Source: Carnegiea gigantea (Eukaryota; Streptophyta; Magnoliopsida; Caryophyllales; Cactaceae). Taken from it: DNA of 64,000 nucleotides. The translations under genes were made by a program, and so were the position numbers. The DNA is taken from NCBI GenBank assembly GCA_029747015.1, contig JAKOGI010000442.1:492777-556776 (forward strand). Direction: 5' to 3'. Below the pieces are notes generated by a model. That model was not told where the DNA came from. It made no database searches and saw only the letters and a program-made list of their open reading frames with translations. The stretch's first letter is position 1, and each line of letters begins with the position of its first letter. Positions 10,574 to 22,051 of the stretch are shown here, piece after piece.

Positions 10574-13558
10574 TGTAATAGCCCGACCCTAAATCTTGTT
10601 TATTTATTTAATTAAGCCATGCTATTAATTTTTCACATTTATTTATCTCATTTAATCATCCCGGTTGGGAGAATTCATTTGGGGCTCTACTTTGCAATTC
10701 GAGTTTCATTTACCGAAAATAATTTTTTGGAGAAATTGATATTAGGCCTCGATACTTATAAGTTAAAAGATTAAATTATTTTTCATGGCATTACAAAAAT
10801 TTAATTCGAGCAACCAAAAAAAATAAATTAATCGCTTACGGTTTTGCTTTCTTTTCGAACCCGAGCTCATTCAAGCCCAATTTCAGCCCAAGGTTGAAGC
10901 CCAATAAATTGTATCACTAACCTAGCCAATTAACCATGGTTTAAGCTTAGCCATGGTTACTTTTGAGGATAAATTCTCAGCCAAGTGCTTGAGATCAATT
11001 TGCAACCAAGTAATCAAGCTCTCCTTTCAACCTCCATGGCAGCCACCACCAGCCCCCCCAGCTACTGTTTCGGCCTGCTGCCACCACTCCTAGCCCCCAG
11101 CCACCGGTCAGCCACCACCCCAACCACCAGCAGCCACCCCCACAACTATCACAAACATCAAACACCACCTCCATCCTCTTGTATTCAAGCTTAAGTGAGG
11201 TAAATCCTAGTCTAATCAAGTTTAATTTGGATTTTTATGTTGGATTTCATCATGTTATATTGATCTAAACAAGTATTATTTTGATGTTTTCATTGTTGAT
11301 TATGCTTGAAAGCAAGTGATGTTTGAAGTTCTTCATGATCATGCAAGTTTAGGTGGTGGTGATGGATTTTGATTGTTTTAAATGAGATTTTGTGATCTTT
11401 GGTGTTGATAATGAGTATAAAGATGTTTATGGTGGTTCATATATGTTAAAGGGTGGTTTTAATGGGTGGTTATGTAAAGAAAAGATTGGAAAATGTGATT
11501 ATTGTGTAGTAAATAGACCTGAAATAGGGGTCACTTCAGGAGCAAATTGGTATTAATTGGCACATCAAAAATTTATGAATTTTGGTGTAGTGATATCTTG
11601 ATGAGGTAGCTTTCCATAGGCTTTAGAATTACTCAATTTTGAGTTGCATGGACAAAGTTATGACCAATTTACTAAAGACTATGCAGAAGACATTGAAACT
11701 AGGAGCATTTGTGGGCAGAGGAATTTACGGAAAAACTGGTATTGATTAGGCCATTGCAAAATTGTGATTTTTGGTATGTAGATAGAGAAATGAGTTATCT
11801 TTCAAATTCATTTTGAATCACCTTAATCTGAGGTTCGTGGAAAACGTTATGGTCGTTTTGCTAAGACTGCGCAGATTGAACTGAAATTGTGCACGTCTGT
11901 GTTCTACCCTAATTTTAGGGATATTACTATGTGAATCATGTAGTTGTGTCCTGAATAAAAGTTTTAGTGGACATTATGACCTTTTCATATTGGGGTTTTA
12001 CATCTTAGTTGGAGGTCGGAAGTGAAAGATATGGATTTTCTAATGCAGACCATCAAAAAATAATATGAGTGAATACAAAAATCATGACATTGGAAAATAT
12101 TATCAGACGTTTCTATATAATTATGGGTATTGCAAGGAAATTACAAAGTGTAGTGAGTTCAACAAGTTTAATTATGTACAGAAGCTTACTTGGGTTGAAA
12201 ACTGAGTTAAGTAAGTATGAAAAAGAAATTTGGGAAGTGAGCAGAGTAATAATTCAAAATTAGTGTCCTTTGAACCAAGTTAGAGTGTTATATGAGCTTT
12301 TATGAACCTCACAGCATTAAACCATTTGTCATCCATTCTAGAAGTATTAAACCTTCTATTATCCATTTTAGAAGCATTATACTTTCTATTATCCATTTCG
12401 GAAACATCAGAAACTCATATTTCATTTATTTCAATTGAAATCTTTTTATTATCAGCTCAATCATTCCAATGTGATCTATTTTGTTACAATTTGTAGTCTT
12501 TCAAGTTCAATAACCCTAACTTATTTATATTTTCAGATCATCTTGGTTTAACTTGTCTTACATTGAATCATTGGAATTGTAGAAGCCTTTTAATTAATCA
12601 ATATCCACTAAAGTTATAAATTATGTCAGTGAACATGGTTTACTAACTATATTTATCTATAATTATTTTTCTTAAACAAAAATGGGGCCTAGTCTATCGT
12701 TTCCATTGTGCATAAGTATTATCAAGTGAAATATCACTTTAAAGACTTCAGGTACGTCCATTACCTGTATCTTTAGAAATTAGAGTTCATTTATCAAAGT
12801 ATCATGTTTGGTAAGTACATCAATGAATTAGTTTACACAATGATTTATCAGTTAATTAGTGACTCCATCAGTTATCATCTATAGGGCATTTGTCCTTCAA
12901 CTACCCGTGCGGCTTCAGACCAGGTCCCTGATCGGCTTGGCAGGTGTACACTAATCCATAGATCGTAACAGTATCAAGGGGTTCACTATCAGATAATAAT
13001 TAGCAATGCAATTTTACATTCATCTCATTCACTGTTTTAACTTAAATTGAATTGTAAAGCGGCCACCCAAACAATTTATTCAGAGATCATTTAACAATTC
13101 AAGAATGCATGTACTGAGCTTCGGCTCACAGTTTAAAATATTTTTCATGTTTTGTTTTAGGCAAATGCTCAAAGAATTGCCCTCATGCTAACAAATCAGT
13201 TGAAGAGAATAAGTGAAGCAAGAAAATCTTGATGGATCAAAAGTAATGCAGTATATGCATACTTTAAAGCTGTATATTGAATTCTTCAGTGGATAGAGAT
13301 GCAGATTACATGGTGAATTGTTTTTACTATGGTGTAAAAACCTTATATTGGTTAATAGTTGATTATATATGGATTGATCAGGTGTGTATGTATATGTCTG
13401 AGGTCATTCTTAACTACGTTATTTATAGTACTCATGTTTCAAGCCTTGTCCTTTTTAGACGACGGTAACGCCCCTATCATTGGGTTTATCTGATTATAAT
13501 TGAGGGATTATTAAAGAAAATACAAACAGTGAATCATGTTGAATTTTGGGGCGTTTCA
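10574..13558 (+). repeat. G1 LTR B (3' LTR)
   Basis: It starts TGTAATAGCCCGACCC and ends GCGTTTCA; the expected TTACA end has mutated. Length is 2985 bp. It aligns along its whole length with LTR A, with small indels. It carries the CCATGG palindrome (10931-10960), the conserved GC block (12902-12970) and the hairpin TGAGC-TTCG-GCTCA (13115-13128). It ends inside the G2 integrase tail. Confidence 0.92.
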
Positions 13559-13565
13559 TATGTAG

Positions 13566-15015
13566 CCTCCGATGAGTTATGGTTGGTCGATAGGACCTTA
13601 ACCAGAGGAATGCTTTTGTTTTGAAGTTGCTGGACTCTATAGTCTAATATTTGAATGGGACGCTCCTTGCACATTAGGTTCCTGCAACTTCTACTGACTC
13701 TGCTATGATGATATGATTTGGATCTGGGATATATTTTCCAAGCTGTGAAATGTGAAAAATGTTGTGGACATGCTCAAGTTCTGCTGGCAAATCCAACCTG
13801 TAAGCCACAGTGTTTAATTTCTCAATAATGTCATGAGGCCTGATATATCTAGGGCTTAGTTTAGCCCTAAGGTTGAATCTTCTAACTCCTTGAACTGGGG
13901 ACACCTTTAAAAAGACCTTGTCTCCTACTTAAAATTTTGATGGTCTTCTCCTTTTGTCTGCATAGCTTTTCTGTCTGCCCTGGGCTGCTTTCATATGTTC
14001 TTGAATCTTTCTTATCATTTCAATGATCGCTTGAATCAACTTAGGCCCTAAGGTTAATGCTTCATCAAGCCCACTCCAACATAAAGGAGTTCTGCACTTC
14101 CTTTCATACAAATATACAATGCTTCAAAGGGGCCATCTTAATGGTGGATTGACAGCTGTTATTATAATGGAATTTCAGCAATGGTAAATAATCTTACTTT
14201 CTTTGGCAGTCAAGCACACAGGCTCTCAACATAGCCTCTAGGGTTTGATTCACTCGCTCGGTTTGCCCATTGGTCTCAGGGTGATATGAACTACCAAAAT
14301 TTAATTTGATCCTAAAAGCTTTTTGTAGAGCTTGCCAAAACCGTGATTGACACCTTTGGCCTCTATTAAATAATATGCCCTTTGGTATGCCATACAGTCA
14401 AACTATTTCTTTGGCATGTAATTACCATAGTCTCTCTACACTCTAAGTGCCATGGGTTGGTATGAAATAAATAGATTCGATGGATCTGTCAACATTGATC
14501 CAAATGACACTCTTTTCCGAAGATGTTAGGTGCAGGTCCATGACAAAACCCATTATGATTAAATTCCACTATCAGGCGGGACTTCCCAAGGGCACCAGTT
14601 CGCATACTATGCGTTGGTGCTTAGTCTTGATCTCTTGATTGGTCAAGCACTTCCACATACTCTGCCATCCCCCTCTTTAGGTTATCCCACCAACAGTATT
14701 GCCTCATATCCCTGGACATTTTGTTCCTCCTTGATCCACTAAATAACGAGCACTATGGGCTCCTCCTAAAATCTTCCTTTCAATTCCTCTTTATTGGGAA
14801 TAAATAACTAGTTTCACAGCCTCAAAGTCTCATCCTCATGTATCACAAAGTCAGGTGACTTCCCTTGTATGACAATTTGCCTAAGTCTCTATACTTTAAT
14901 ATCACCCTTTCGACTTAACTTAATCTTTGCTATTATTGAGGGTTGCACTTTTAATGCTAATGACAACTCATTTCTTGACCCATGTGATACAACTTCAATG
15001 CTCTTATTTTTAAGG
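13566..15015 (-). pseudogene. pol: Integrase with SH3-like domain, decayed (G2 unit 1)
   Basis: Minus-strand frames read from 15015 down: a linker (KSPDFVI), then the core, GRKCRTPLCWS-type and SYADKRRRPSKF segments (14111-13929), and GVRRFNLRAKLSPRYI then DLPAELEHVHNIFHISQL (13904-13674). The second catalytic Asp (SDR in the family) reads NR, the Asn codon lying at 14365-14367. The catalytic Glu in GQTERV is kept at 14257-14259. The first Asp is in the WINVDRS motif. Many stops interrupt. It would have joined element DNA to the host chromosome. Confidence 0.85.
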
Positions 15016-17296
15016 CCCCTGCGGACGCCAGATTGGATAGTTATTGTTGTGTTGCCGGGCTTTTCATCATTGAAGTAGTCAAAAGTTTACTAGATCTAAA
15101 TTCGGTGTTAAAGATGAACATATCCACAAATGGGAGTGATGAGAATCGTAGTCAAGTGAGTCATTGCCCATGAAAGAAATAAACAGTAAAGTTATACATG
15201 ATTAATAAGGGAGGGATTGTCATAGGATGGCTAAAGTAAAGATGGCTATGAGTTTTCAGGAATACAAGAATAGAAGACCACCAGCAATGTGGTTTGCAGG
15301 TAAAAATCATGAAAGAGACAACAGATAGTTAACAGTTCCTGAGTCATATCAATGACAAATACGATTGTTCTATGCCATCTCAATCCAGTTGAGCAGTTAG
15401 CAGGTTGACTTACAAATCAAGTTACGTTCTTTATGAAATATGAAATGAAATAAGAAAGGATCAGAGTATTCAAAATAGGAAGATAAGATTATTCGCTTAC
15501 TTAAACACTTGTAATCAAAGTTCTGATTATTCGGCCTAGCCTCTCAGACCCCTCATATGAGTGGAAATAAATTTGAGGTTTTGGAGCTCCAACAGGAATA
15601 AGAGGGTTGACTCTTACTATAATTGTGACACTAAAGTGTGGTTGAATGTCAAAATCAAAAGTATATACCAATATCATAAGAAATAGGATACTCACGATGT
15701 CCAACATAGGATAAAAGATAACGACAAAAGAATTTTGGAGGAAAAAAAATTTGACACATCTTAGACTAGAAAGGTGATTCAGTTACATTTGGGTTCAACA
15801 GTTGAATTACAAATAAGATAGTTGTAACGGAGTTTCAACAAGGTGACCGTTTACCCATCATCAACATGATGAAGTCGATAGACGAATTTGGATTTGAATG
15901 AGCAGAGTCTAAACTAGGCAATATAAAACAAATTTAAGTAAGATAACATGATTGCATAGAGAAAGGTTGAGTCCATCTTTTAAGGAATGGAATTTAAAAG
16001 CAAGAAAATTGTTGGGGTTAAGACAATCATTGTTCACTCGCACTAGTGGGAGCTTTACTGCATCCCTAAGTCAATCAAGCTATATAGGCTTACTACCATG
16101 AACAAACGGGGTGCAAGATATATACATATAAATACGCTTTTAGCAAAATGAAAAAGAGGAAGATGAAAGTCAAAAGTATTAGAGTATGGTCAACCACTTA
16201 AAATCGAGTAAGAATGGGTTCAATGTTTAGCCACAAGCTTCAAAAGCATGGTGGATAATGTTGGAATTGGGCGCGAGAACACTTGAGGAACCACTAGCAT
16301 TCCAAAGAGTTTGAAATTAAAAGAAGGATCAAATAACGTTGAAAGGAAGCAAAGTCTAAAGATGAGGCAGAACAACCAAATATAAGAAATGATAGAAATA
16401 ATAGCTTTAATGCAAAAGACAAATTAATCAGTAAGATTTTGTATGCTAATTAAGAGCTTCTGAGTAGATGCTCGGGGTCAGGAGGAGGCAACATAGGAAA
16501 GAGACGATGTCGCTAAGTCCAGGTAATTAAGGAGGAAGTTGATTAGTGACTAAAAGTACTAAAAATGTTGCAGATGTAAGATTTCAATAAAAGGAACAGA
16601 TGACAAATTTCAAAACAATGGGTAACCCAAATATTACCGTGATGCAAATGGAGTGAAAATAACTATAAGCGCAAACAATTTTGGAATGGGGGTCAATAAT
16701 AGTCAGATAGTTCTAATCGTTGGTTACATAGGAACCAAAACATTATGCATAAACCAAAAGCTAGACTAGTAGGAAAATAGCAATCTACATAATTGGATGT
16801 TAAGCGCAAGAGGTAATTACTGAAGGTGAGAGAGATGTAACCCATCTTAATGATAGGGGTTGCCTTTAAAAATTAATTTCATGAGGAAATTCAATGAGGG
16901 AAAAGGCATATAATGAAGTATTGCCGCAATGATTAAATAGCTTTTGCAAAGCTTAATGTGAATAAAAAGGAATTGCACATTAAGTTATGTGATTGCATAA
17001 TAAGAGTGGCTAGGTCTGGGTGGTAACCAAGGAGGGCAAGAAGGATGCTAATTCATACAATGATATCTGGCACAGGAGGTCTAATATTAGTTGGCCAAAG
17101 GTCACTGCAAAATCATTTGGATCAATATAGGGACTCATGCAACTATAGTTTCAAGTGTTTGACATGCTCAAAAGAAAGTCGCATGGGTTTTAATCTGTGT
17201 ACAAACATGCCACAGATCTTATACTCCACAATCCTCTATTGTTGTGCCTGAACTTGTGTCCTACTAATGCTCCTTTGAGTTTGACATCTCGACCTC
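15016..17296 (-). other. G2 unit 1 internal region without recognised coding
   Basis: No gag, protease or reverse transcriptase is found here, although these should lie between integrase and PBS. One 68-codon minus-strand frame (15501-15707) starting MLDIVSILF is also open in units 2 and 3. The rest is AT-rich and full of stops in all frames. Units 2 and 3 have the same sequence with roughly 5-8% difference by eye, so the loss of pol predates the array. Confidence 0.7.
15501..15707 (-). CDS. Unrecognised 68-codon frame shared by all G2 units (unit 1)
   Basis: The frame starts MLDIVSILFLMILVY (hydrophobic) and ends near ERLGRIIRTLI. The matching frames in unit 2 (part of 24364-24624) and unit 3 (33187-33393) are open over the same length with several amino-acid changes. 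It lies just upstream of integrase on the coding strand. I do not recognise a family. It may be chance, a decayed reverse-transcriptase linker or captured host sequence. Confidence 0.25.
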   Translation of the reverse strand: MLDIVSILFLMILVYTFDFDIQPHFSVTIIVRVNPLIPVGAPKPQIYFHSYEGSERLGRIIRTLITSV

Positions 17297-17322
17297 ATAT
17301 ATATATATATATATATATATAC

Positions 17323-17417
<95 letters not shown>

Positions 17418-17424
17418 TATATAC
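17297..17424. repeat. (TA)n microsatellite, G2 unit 1
   Basis: About 125 bp of TA dinucleotides, broken by ACAG near 17321 and by a TG near 17399. Units 2 and 3 have different microsatellites at the same place (26216-26282 and 38684-38893). Confidence 0.97.
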
Positions 17425-19022
17425 ATACTCAAATCACCACTCCAACATAAACTATAATGCATCAACAAGTACCCTAATGAGTCCAGCCCATATAATCATT
17501 GTAATTTATTATAGTTCTCCAAATATTATTTATCTCCCCAAATCTTATCCATTCTGGGCAAAAGTATAAATTATGGCTTCTAGAATTTTCTGGTATACAA
17601 AAGTAATGACTCCGTCCACATATACGACATATCCTTAAGCCCTTTTCCTATAGTTTAAATTTTGTAGATAGTCGTTTTTCCCCAAAATGAGCAGGCTCAA
17701 CGTTGTGAACCGTCACCCTCGCTATTTTGATGAATCCAACATCTAGGTGTCCTTCTTCTCACTTTTTCTTTTCTATTTTTCCTTTTTATCTAGCCCTTGT
17801 TAACCCCAAGGAGCTTACTTACCGAATCACCTCATGCTCCATAAGGTAAGATCTTCTCCACTTAATTTATTTTGCACAATCCAATGAGTATGGCTTGACC
17901 ATAAACACCCATGACCGGATTCAACATAATAAGATAAATTATTTATACCGTCTCCTTAGAACCTCTTATGAATATCTTGGAGCTAAAGCCCATCCATAGT
18001 CATTTCCAGGTGCCTTTAGAGTTTGTTTTAGCCTCATAATAAGGGTGGACGTTATCGACCCAACCACATTATAGAATCTTGAATATCTAAAAGAGTTTCC
18101 CCTACACACTTCCAGAGTTTTCAATACCTGCTATCACCTAGATTGAGGCATATTAGTTTATATGATTTAGGTCAATGACCCATAATCAACACGTCCACCA
18201 ACATCCCAAGTCTAAATATCCTCCATCTCTTCATTACTTACTACCTCCATCACTGCAAACTATGCTCTTAGGTTATAATGACTTGTATACACCTAGCAAT
18301 CAGTAGCCCACATAAGTTCACATATTTTGGGGGCACATTTAATGACAACACTCCCTTTGTGTAACACCTTGTCTTCTCACAAACAACCCATCTGATATCC
18401 AGTAGCACACTATAAGCTACTGAATTGCCAATGGCTAATTCATTATACTAAATTATTATTGCAACACATTTATAATGGTGTGACAGGCCCTCATACGTTG
18501 ACCTTGTTGGGCCATTGCAATGGCTATTTCATACTGATCTAATCCATGAATATTGCCACATAATACATTTCCCCTATTTAGTAAGTTAGTGTAGTTTGGT
18601 ATTGCACTAATCACATGAGAGTTTATGAGCGTCACCTTCTTATCATGTCTTGAACATTGCAATACCCAAACATTAAGTACTTTAGTACGTCGTAATAAAA
18701 CCTCTAAATTGAAGTCATCGTGCTAACTCAAATGACAACACAAAACTACATAAAACTATCGCAATGAGCTCGGTATACTTCTTTAGAATACATACATCGC
18801 TAGGAAGTTGGCCAAATGCTTCCTCAATCTACTTTGATAACGATGGAATTGCTAAGATATTATTTAACATCATTGGTCTTAATACCAAACGCTGAAGGCC
18901 AGGCAAATGTTTATTAAAACATCCTCATGAGACATGCATACACATGAACTCCGAATCAACATCTCGTTTCAATAGTCAAACACAACTCATAGGAACTCCA
19001 ATATCACAGTGGCCCTAAACCT
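17425..19022 (-). other. G2 unit 1 leader-side internal sequence
   Basis: This lies between the microsatellite and the PBS and matches units 2 and 3. One unrecognised reading frame is partly conserved (18456-18718, ending in CHTIINVLQ). Adjacent to it, 18719-18930 reads LGLQ/PSLSK/ LPSDV-type sequence in a different frame with one stop. No gag core or zinc knuckle was found. Confidence 0.6.
18456..18718 (-). pseudogene. Unrecognised conserved frame near the G2 PBS (unit 1)
   Basis: Read on the minus strand it runs from DDFNLEVLLRR through SRHDKKVTLINSHVIS and GNVLCGNIHGLDQYEIAIAM to a stop after NVLQ. Unit 2 has the same frame open over 95 codons (27301-27588). Unit 3 has two stops in it (39914-40180). 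It sits where gag would be expected, but I do not recognise a gag core. It may be a novel leader protein or captured host coding sequence. Confidence 0.35.
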
Positions 19023-19035
19023 GGTTCTGATACCA
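19023..19035 (-). promoter_or_regulatory. Primer-binding site, G2 unit 1
   Basis: The minus strand reads TGGTATCAGAACC, one base different from the initiator tRNA-Met complement seen in unit 2 (27869-27881). It lies four bases after the LTR end. Confidence 0.93.
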
Positions 19036-21539
19036 CAACTATAACACCCCCAATCCCTAATGCTTGATTATTCTAACTTAATTACTTATTTGTTATTGAT
19101 TGGCAGTGGAAGTATTTTGATTGGAAGCATTACCACCGTTCTGTAATGGAACAAGGCTACCAGAGTTTACCTGCAACACCATGTTACCCATGTAACTACT
19201 TGATTCACTAAATATTTGGTACAACATACATTTAACCATTTATGCAATTTATGATACATTTGACAACTCAGCGCATGATTATCAAATACTAGTAGACATC
19301 ATGTCCAAAAGAATATATAACCAACCTGTCCTTAGTGGTGCTAGCCAATAAACCATTGTGAGCGCTTAGCTAGCTAAGGTTCAGCAAAAACTGCAATTGT
19401 CGCTCATTTCTTGCTACCTTCTGGCTCTCCAGGAGGAAAACAGTTCATTGATCCCTTACCTAAAATAGAAAACATAAAAATATTCGAATATTGTAATCAA
19501 TTAGTGGGGTGCCCGCATTTCAAAATATTTTGTTTTATGAATAGGAGAGAGAGAATTTCTGAGTAAAGTTGATTTACCGGTTATTAGCTGAAAGTGGACC
19601 CTGGTTGACGTCTGTAGCGATCTTGAGATAGGTGCACACCTCCTAGACTGATCAGAAAGCATGAGTTCTAGCCGCGCGGGTAAATTAAAGGGCATAAGTC
19701 CTAATGATTGATAATTGATGGGCCACTTGCTTATGTGACAAAACATTGCATAAAATGATTCATTATATGAATGTCATATTGATTTTGCATGGTTTGGGAA
19801 ACATGTGAGTTTTCAAGGAGCACAGGCAATATATGTCCCTGATCCTTGAGAATCTCTCCCCGTTTTATTGAAAATTGTTTGCTGGCAGCTTGAAGTAATA
19901 GAGGTGGTCTCAGTTCTGCTCCAAATATATAACTTTTCTCGATTAGGGCGAGATTAATACATATTATTAAAATTCTTGACTTAACGAATAATTTAAGTTC
20001 CCTTGGCCTCTCTTTCAATAATTAGTATAATAATTTCTATTAACTTGATTTTATTTTATTTTACTTTGGTTCCTCTCCTTTAAGTTGCCAATGTTCGTTT
20101 GATGAAGGTTATAAGAGTGCGATGGGGGTGACTCGTTGTGTGCTTATTAATACGACGTTATTAACCTTCATAGATGAATTATTATTACAAGCTTGTTACT
20201 ATCGTTATTTCGTTGCACTATTAGTGCTTATGTCGTTGCAGATTATTATGATCGTCGTTATTATTATTAGTATTATGGTTATCATTATAGTTCTATTTAC
20301 AGTTATTGGTCACGGTTACGGGGTAGATAGTTAGTCATAACGTGGTTTAGTGACAACATGAGCTTGGTGTTGAGTGCAATTCGAAGGGTACTCTTAACAT
20401 GTTCAACCCTTACATGAACTTTTGAAACATCCATAATCCTGGTCCTTACGTAAACTAATCTCTAAATTTAAGAGTTGAAACCATATTTTCCCTCCATTTT
20501 TCATCCCCTCAAGCCTCGAGACTTCCTTATACCTAAGCTCATTACATTCACCTTCCTTCCTCTCTTCCTCTATCTCCACTTGAGTACTAACTCACAGTAT
20601 ATATCCACACAATGCCTTGCACACCTATATTCCCATCTAATTAGCATAAATTTCTTATTTAACCACTAATGAAGCAACATAATTAAAAACAAACATAATT
20701 AAAATAAACATTATACAAGAACCTTAATCACCATATCCAAGGCTACACATACATTTCTAACACATGTATAACCCATTAACCTTATTCAAATATTAATTGA
20801 TATTAATTTAACACAATTAAAGCAACATATATAAGCCCAACTTCCCATGCAAACCATAAATCTTAACCTTACTCACCAACTCAAGACAACACATGCACCC
20901 AACTTTAACCACCAAATTCCTATTACTTTATTCAAATATTCATTATATTTTGCTTAAACCATCAAATAAACCAAAATCAACCTTGTATCCTTGTTTAAAT
21001 CACAACCCTTAATTACTTAGTTATGACCAAAACATTACACTCACGTTATCAAAACATAACACCCGCATTAACCTCATACACATATACATATTTTTCTCTA
21101 TTTAAACATCACTTAACTCATTTGAACATTAATAACTCAACGCAATTAGTTTAAATATCATTTCAAGCCATAACCCTAATCCCTCAAGCTCATGGCCACA
21201 ACTCATTCATCTAACATATTTTCCTTGTTAATCTCACCCTAATAGGCATTAAAATCAACCTCAACATCACCATAAATAACTGAAATTCAATCATAATTGC
21301 AAACCCTCACTCACCACACTCATCATAATCCCTCCATTCACGACTCAATTCAAATAACCATAATAATTCAAGAACTTTGCAAATAAACACTCATTAATGT
21401 TAATTACACCGTTTACAACCAAAAATCAAGCATAAAAGATCAAAAATTGAAATAAGTGGGAGTTAGGGGTTCACACCTTTTACCCACTTGAACACACCAG
21501 AAGAGCTTAACAAGAGGACGACTGGGATGACGGTGCTAG

Positions 21540-21700
21540 GTAGCGGATTCTGGTGACGATGGGCAGTGGTGGGGTGGTGTTGGTCGGCCGGCCGGCGCAC
21601 AACAGGTCTGGACAAGGGCTGTCAAAAAGCAGGGGAAATTTGAGGGGGTTCTGTCGGGTGGGAGGCAGAGAGAGAAGGGGTTGGGGTTTTGGGTTTGTTT
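21540..21700 (-). other. GC-rich leader island of G2 LTR 1
   Basis: This stretch stands out from AT-rich surroundings and reads Pro-rich on the minus strand. It lies shortly downstream of the TATA-like box and a poly-A run, as expected for transcribed R or leader sequence. The LTR 2 counterpart is 30410-30600. I do not see a conserved protein. Confidence 0.4.
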
Positions 21701-21787
21701 CCCTTTTTTTTTTCTTTTTTTTCTACCTTCTATTTAATGGCACATAACCCTTTTTCTAGATTTTTCTTATCTTTATCCACCCCCTTT

Positions 21788-21795
21788 TATTTATA
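21788..21795 (-). promoter_or_regulatory. TATA-like box of G2 LTR 1
   Basis: TATAAATA on the minus strand, followed by AAAGGGGGTGGATAAAG. The match in LTR 2 is at 30677-30684. It lies upstream of the GC-rich island, about 500 bp into the LTR, a plausible core promoter for element transcription. Confidence 0.5.
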
Positions 21796-21949
21796 TTTCA
21801 TTCATTATATACATACGTATATAGATAATTGAAGTAATGGGTTTGACTAAAATTAATAAATAAAATTGTACATTTGTTGGATGGGCAAATTTGGAGGAAA
21901 CATTTTCATTTTCGGTTATTACTAACTCTTTTTATAAGCATAATTCACC

Positions 21950-22007
<58 letters not shown>

Positions 22008-22051
22008 ATTATTACTATATTTGTTCGTTTATTATTATTATTATTATTATT
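21950..22051. repeat. (TTA)n microsatellite in G2 LTR 1
   Basis: Two TTA-repeat runs (21950-22006 and 22030-22051) separated by ACATTATTACTATATTTG. LTR 2 has the same two runs but much shorter (30839-30850 and 30879-30891), so the repeats expanded or shrank after the LTRs diverged. Confidence 0.95.

Larger units (their letters stand above)
2487..13558 (+). mobile_element. G1 element, complete LTR-internal-LTR structure
   Basis: LTRs at 2487-5498 and 10574-13558 flank a 5.1-kb internal region with PBS, gag remnant, protease, reverse transcriptase, RNase H, integrase remnant and PPT in the usual Ty3/gypsy order. The left LTR also abuts the internal region of another unit (1-2486), so it is shared between two units. 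The right edge cuts into the integrase tail of the G2 array at 13559. The target duplication cannot be checked because the true left edge lies outside the window. By eye, LTR divergence is several percent, so insertion is old. Confidence 0.88.
13559..19039 (-). mobile_element. G2 array unit 1, internal region (cut at its 3' end)
   Basis: On the minus strand this runs from the PBS (19035) to the integrase tail, where it is cut by the G1 LTR at 13558. Units 2 and 3 continue from the matching point for another 110 bases to their PPT and LTR, so the missing end of unit 1 probably lies left of position 1. Only the integrase part is recognisable as pol; the rest (15016-19022) shows no gag, protease or reverse transcriptase. 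Confidence 0.88.

Noticed and set aside
17197..17457. Long frames of IYIYIY repeats, and similar VCVCV or THTHT frames at 26034-26416 and 38505-38895.
   Set aside because: They are translations of dinucleotide microsatellites without stops, not genes.
20122..20334. A 70-codon hydrophobic frame on the plus strand, open in G2 LTR 1 and also in LTR 2 (29015-29227), possibly a small membrane protein.
   Set aside because: It is antisense to the element, consists mostly of ATT/GTT-type codons from a degenerate repeat, and about ten of fourteen base differences between the copies change the amino acid. This fits chance better than selection.
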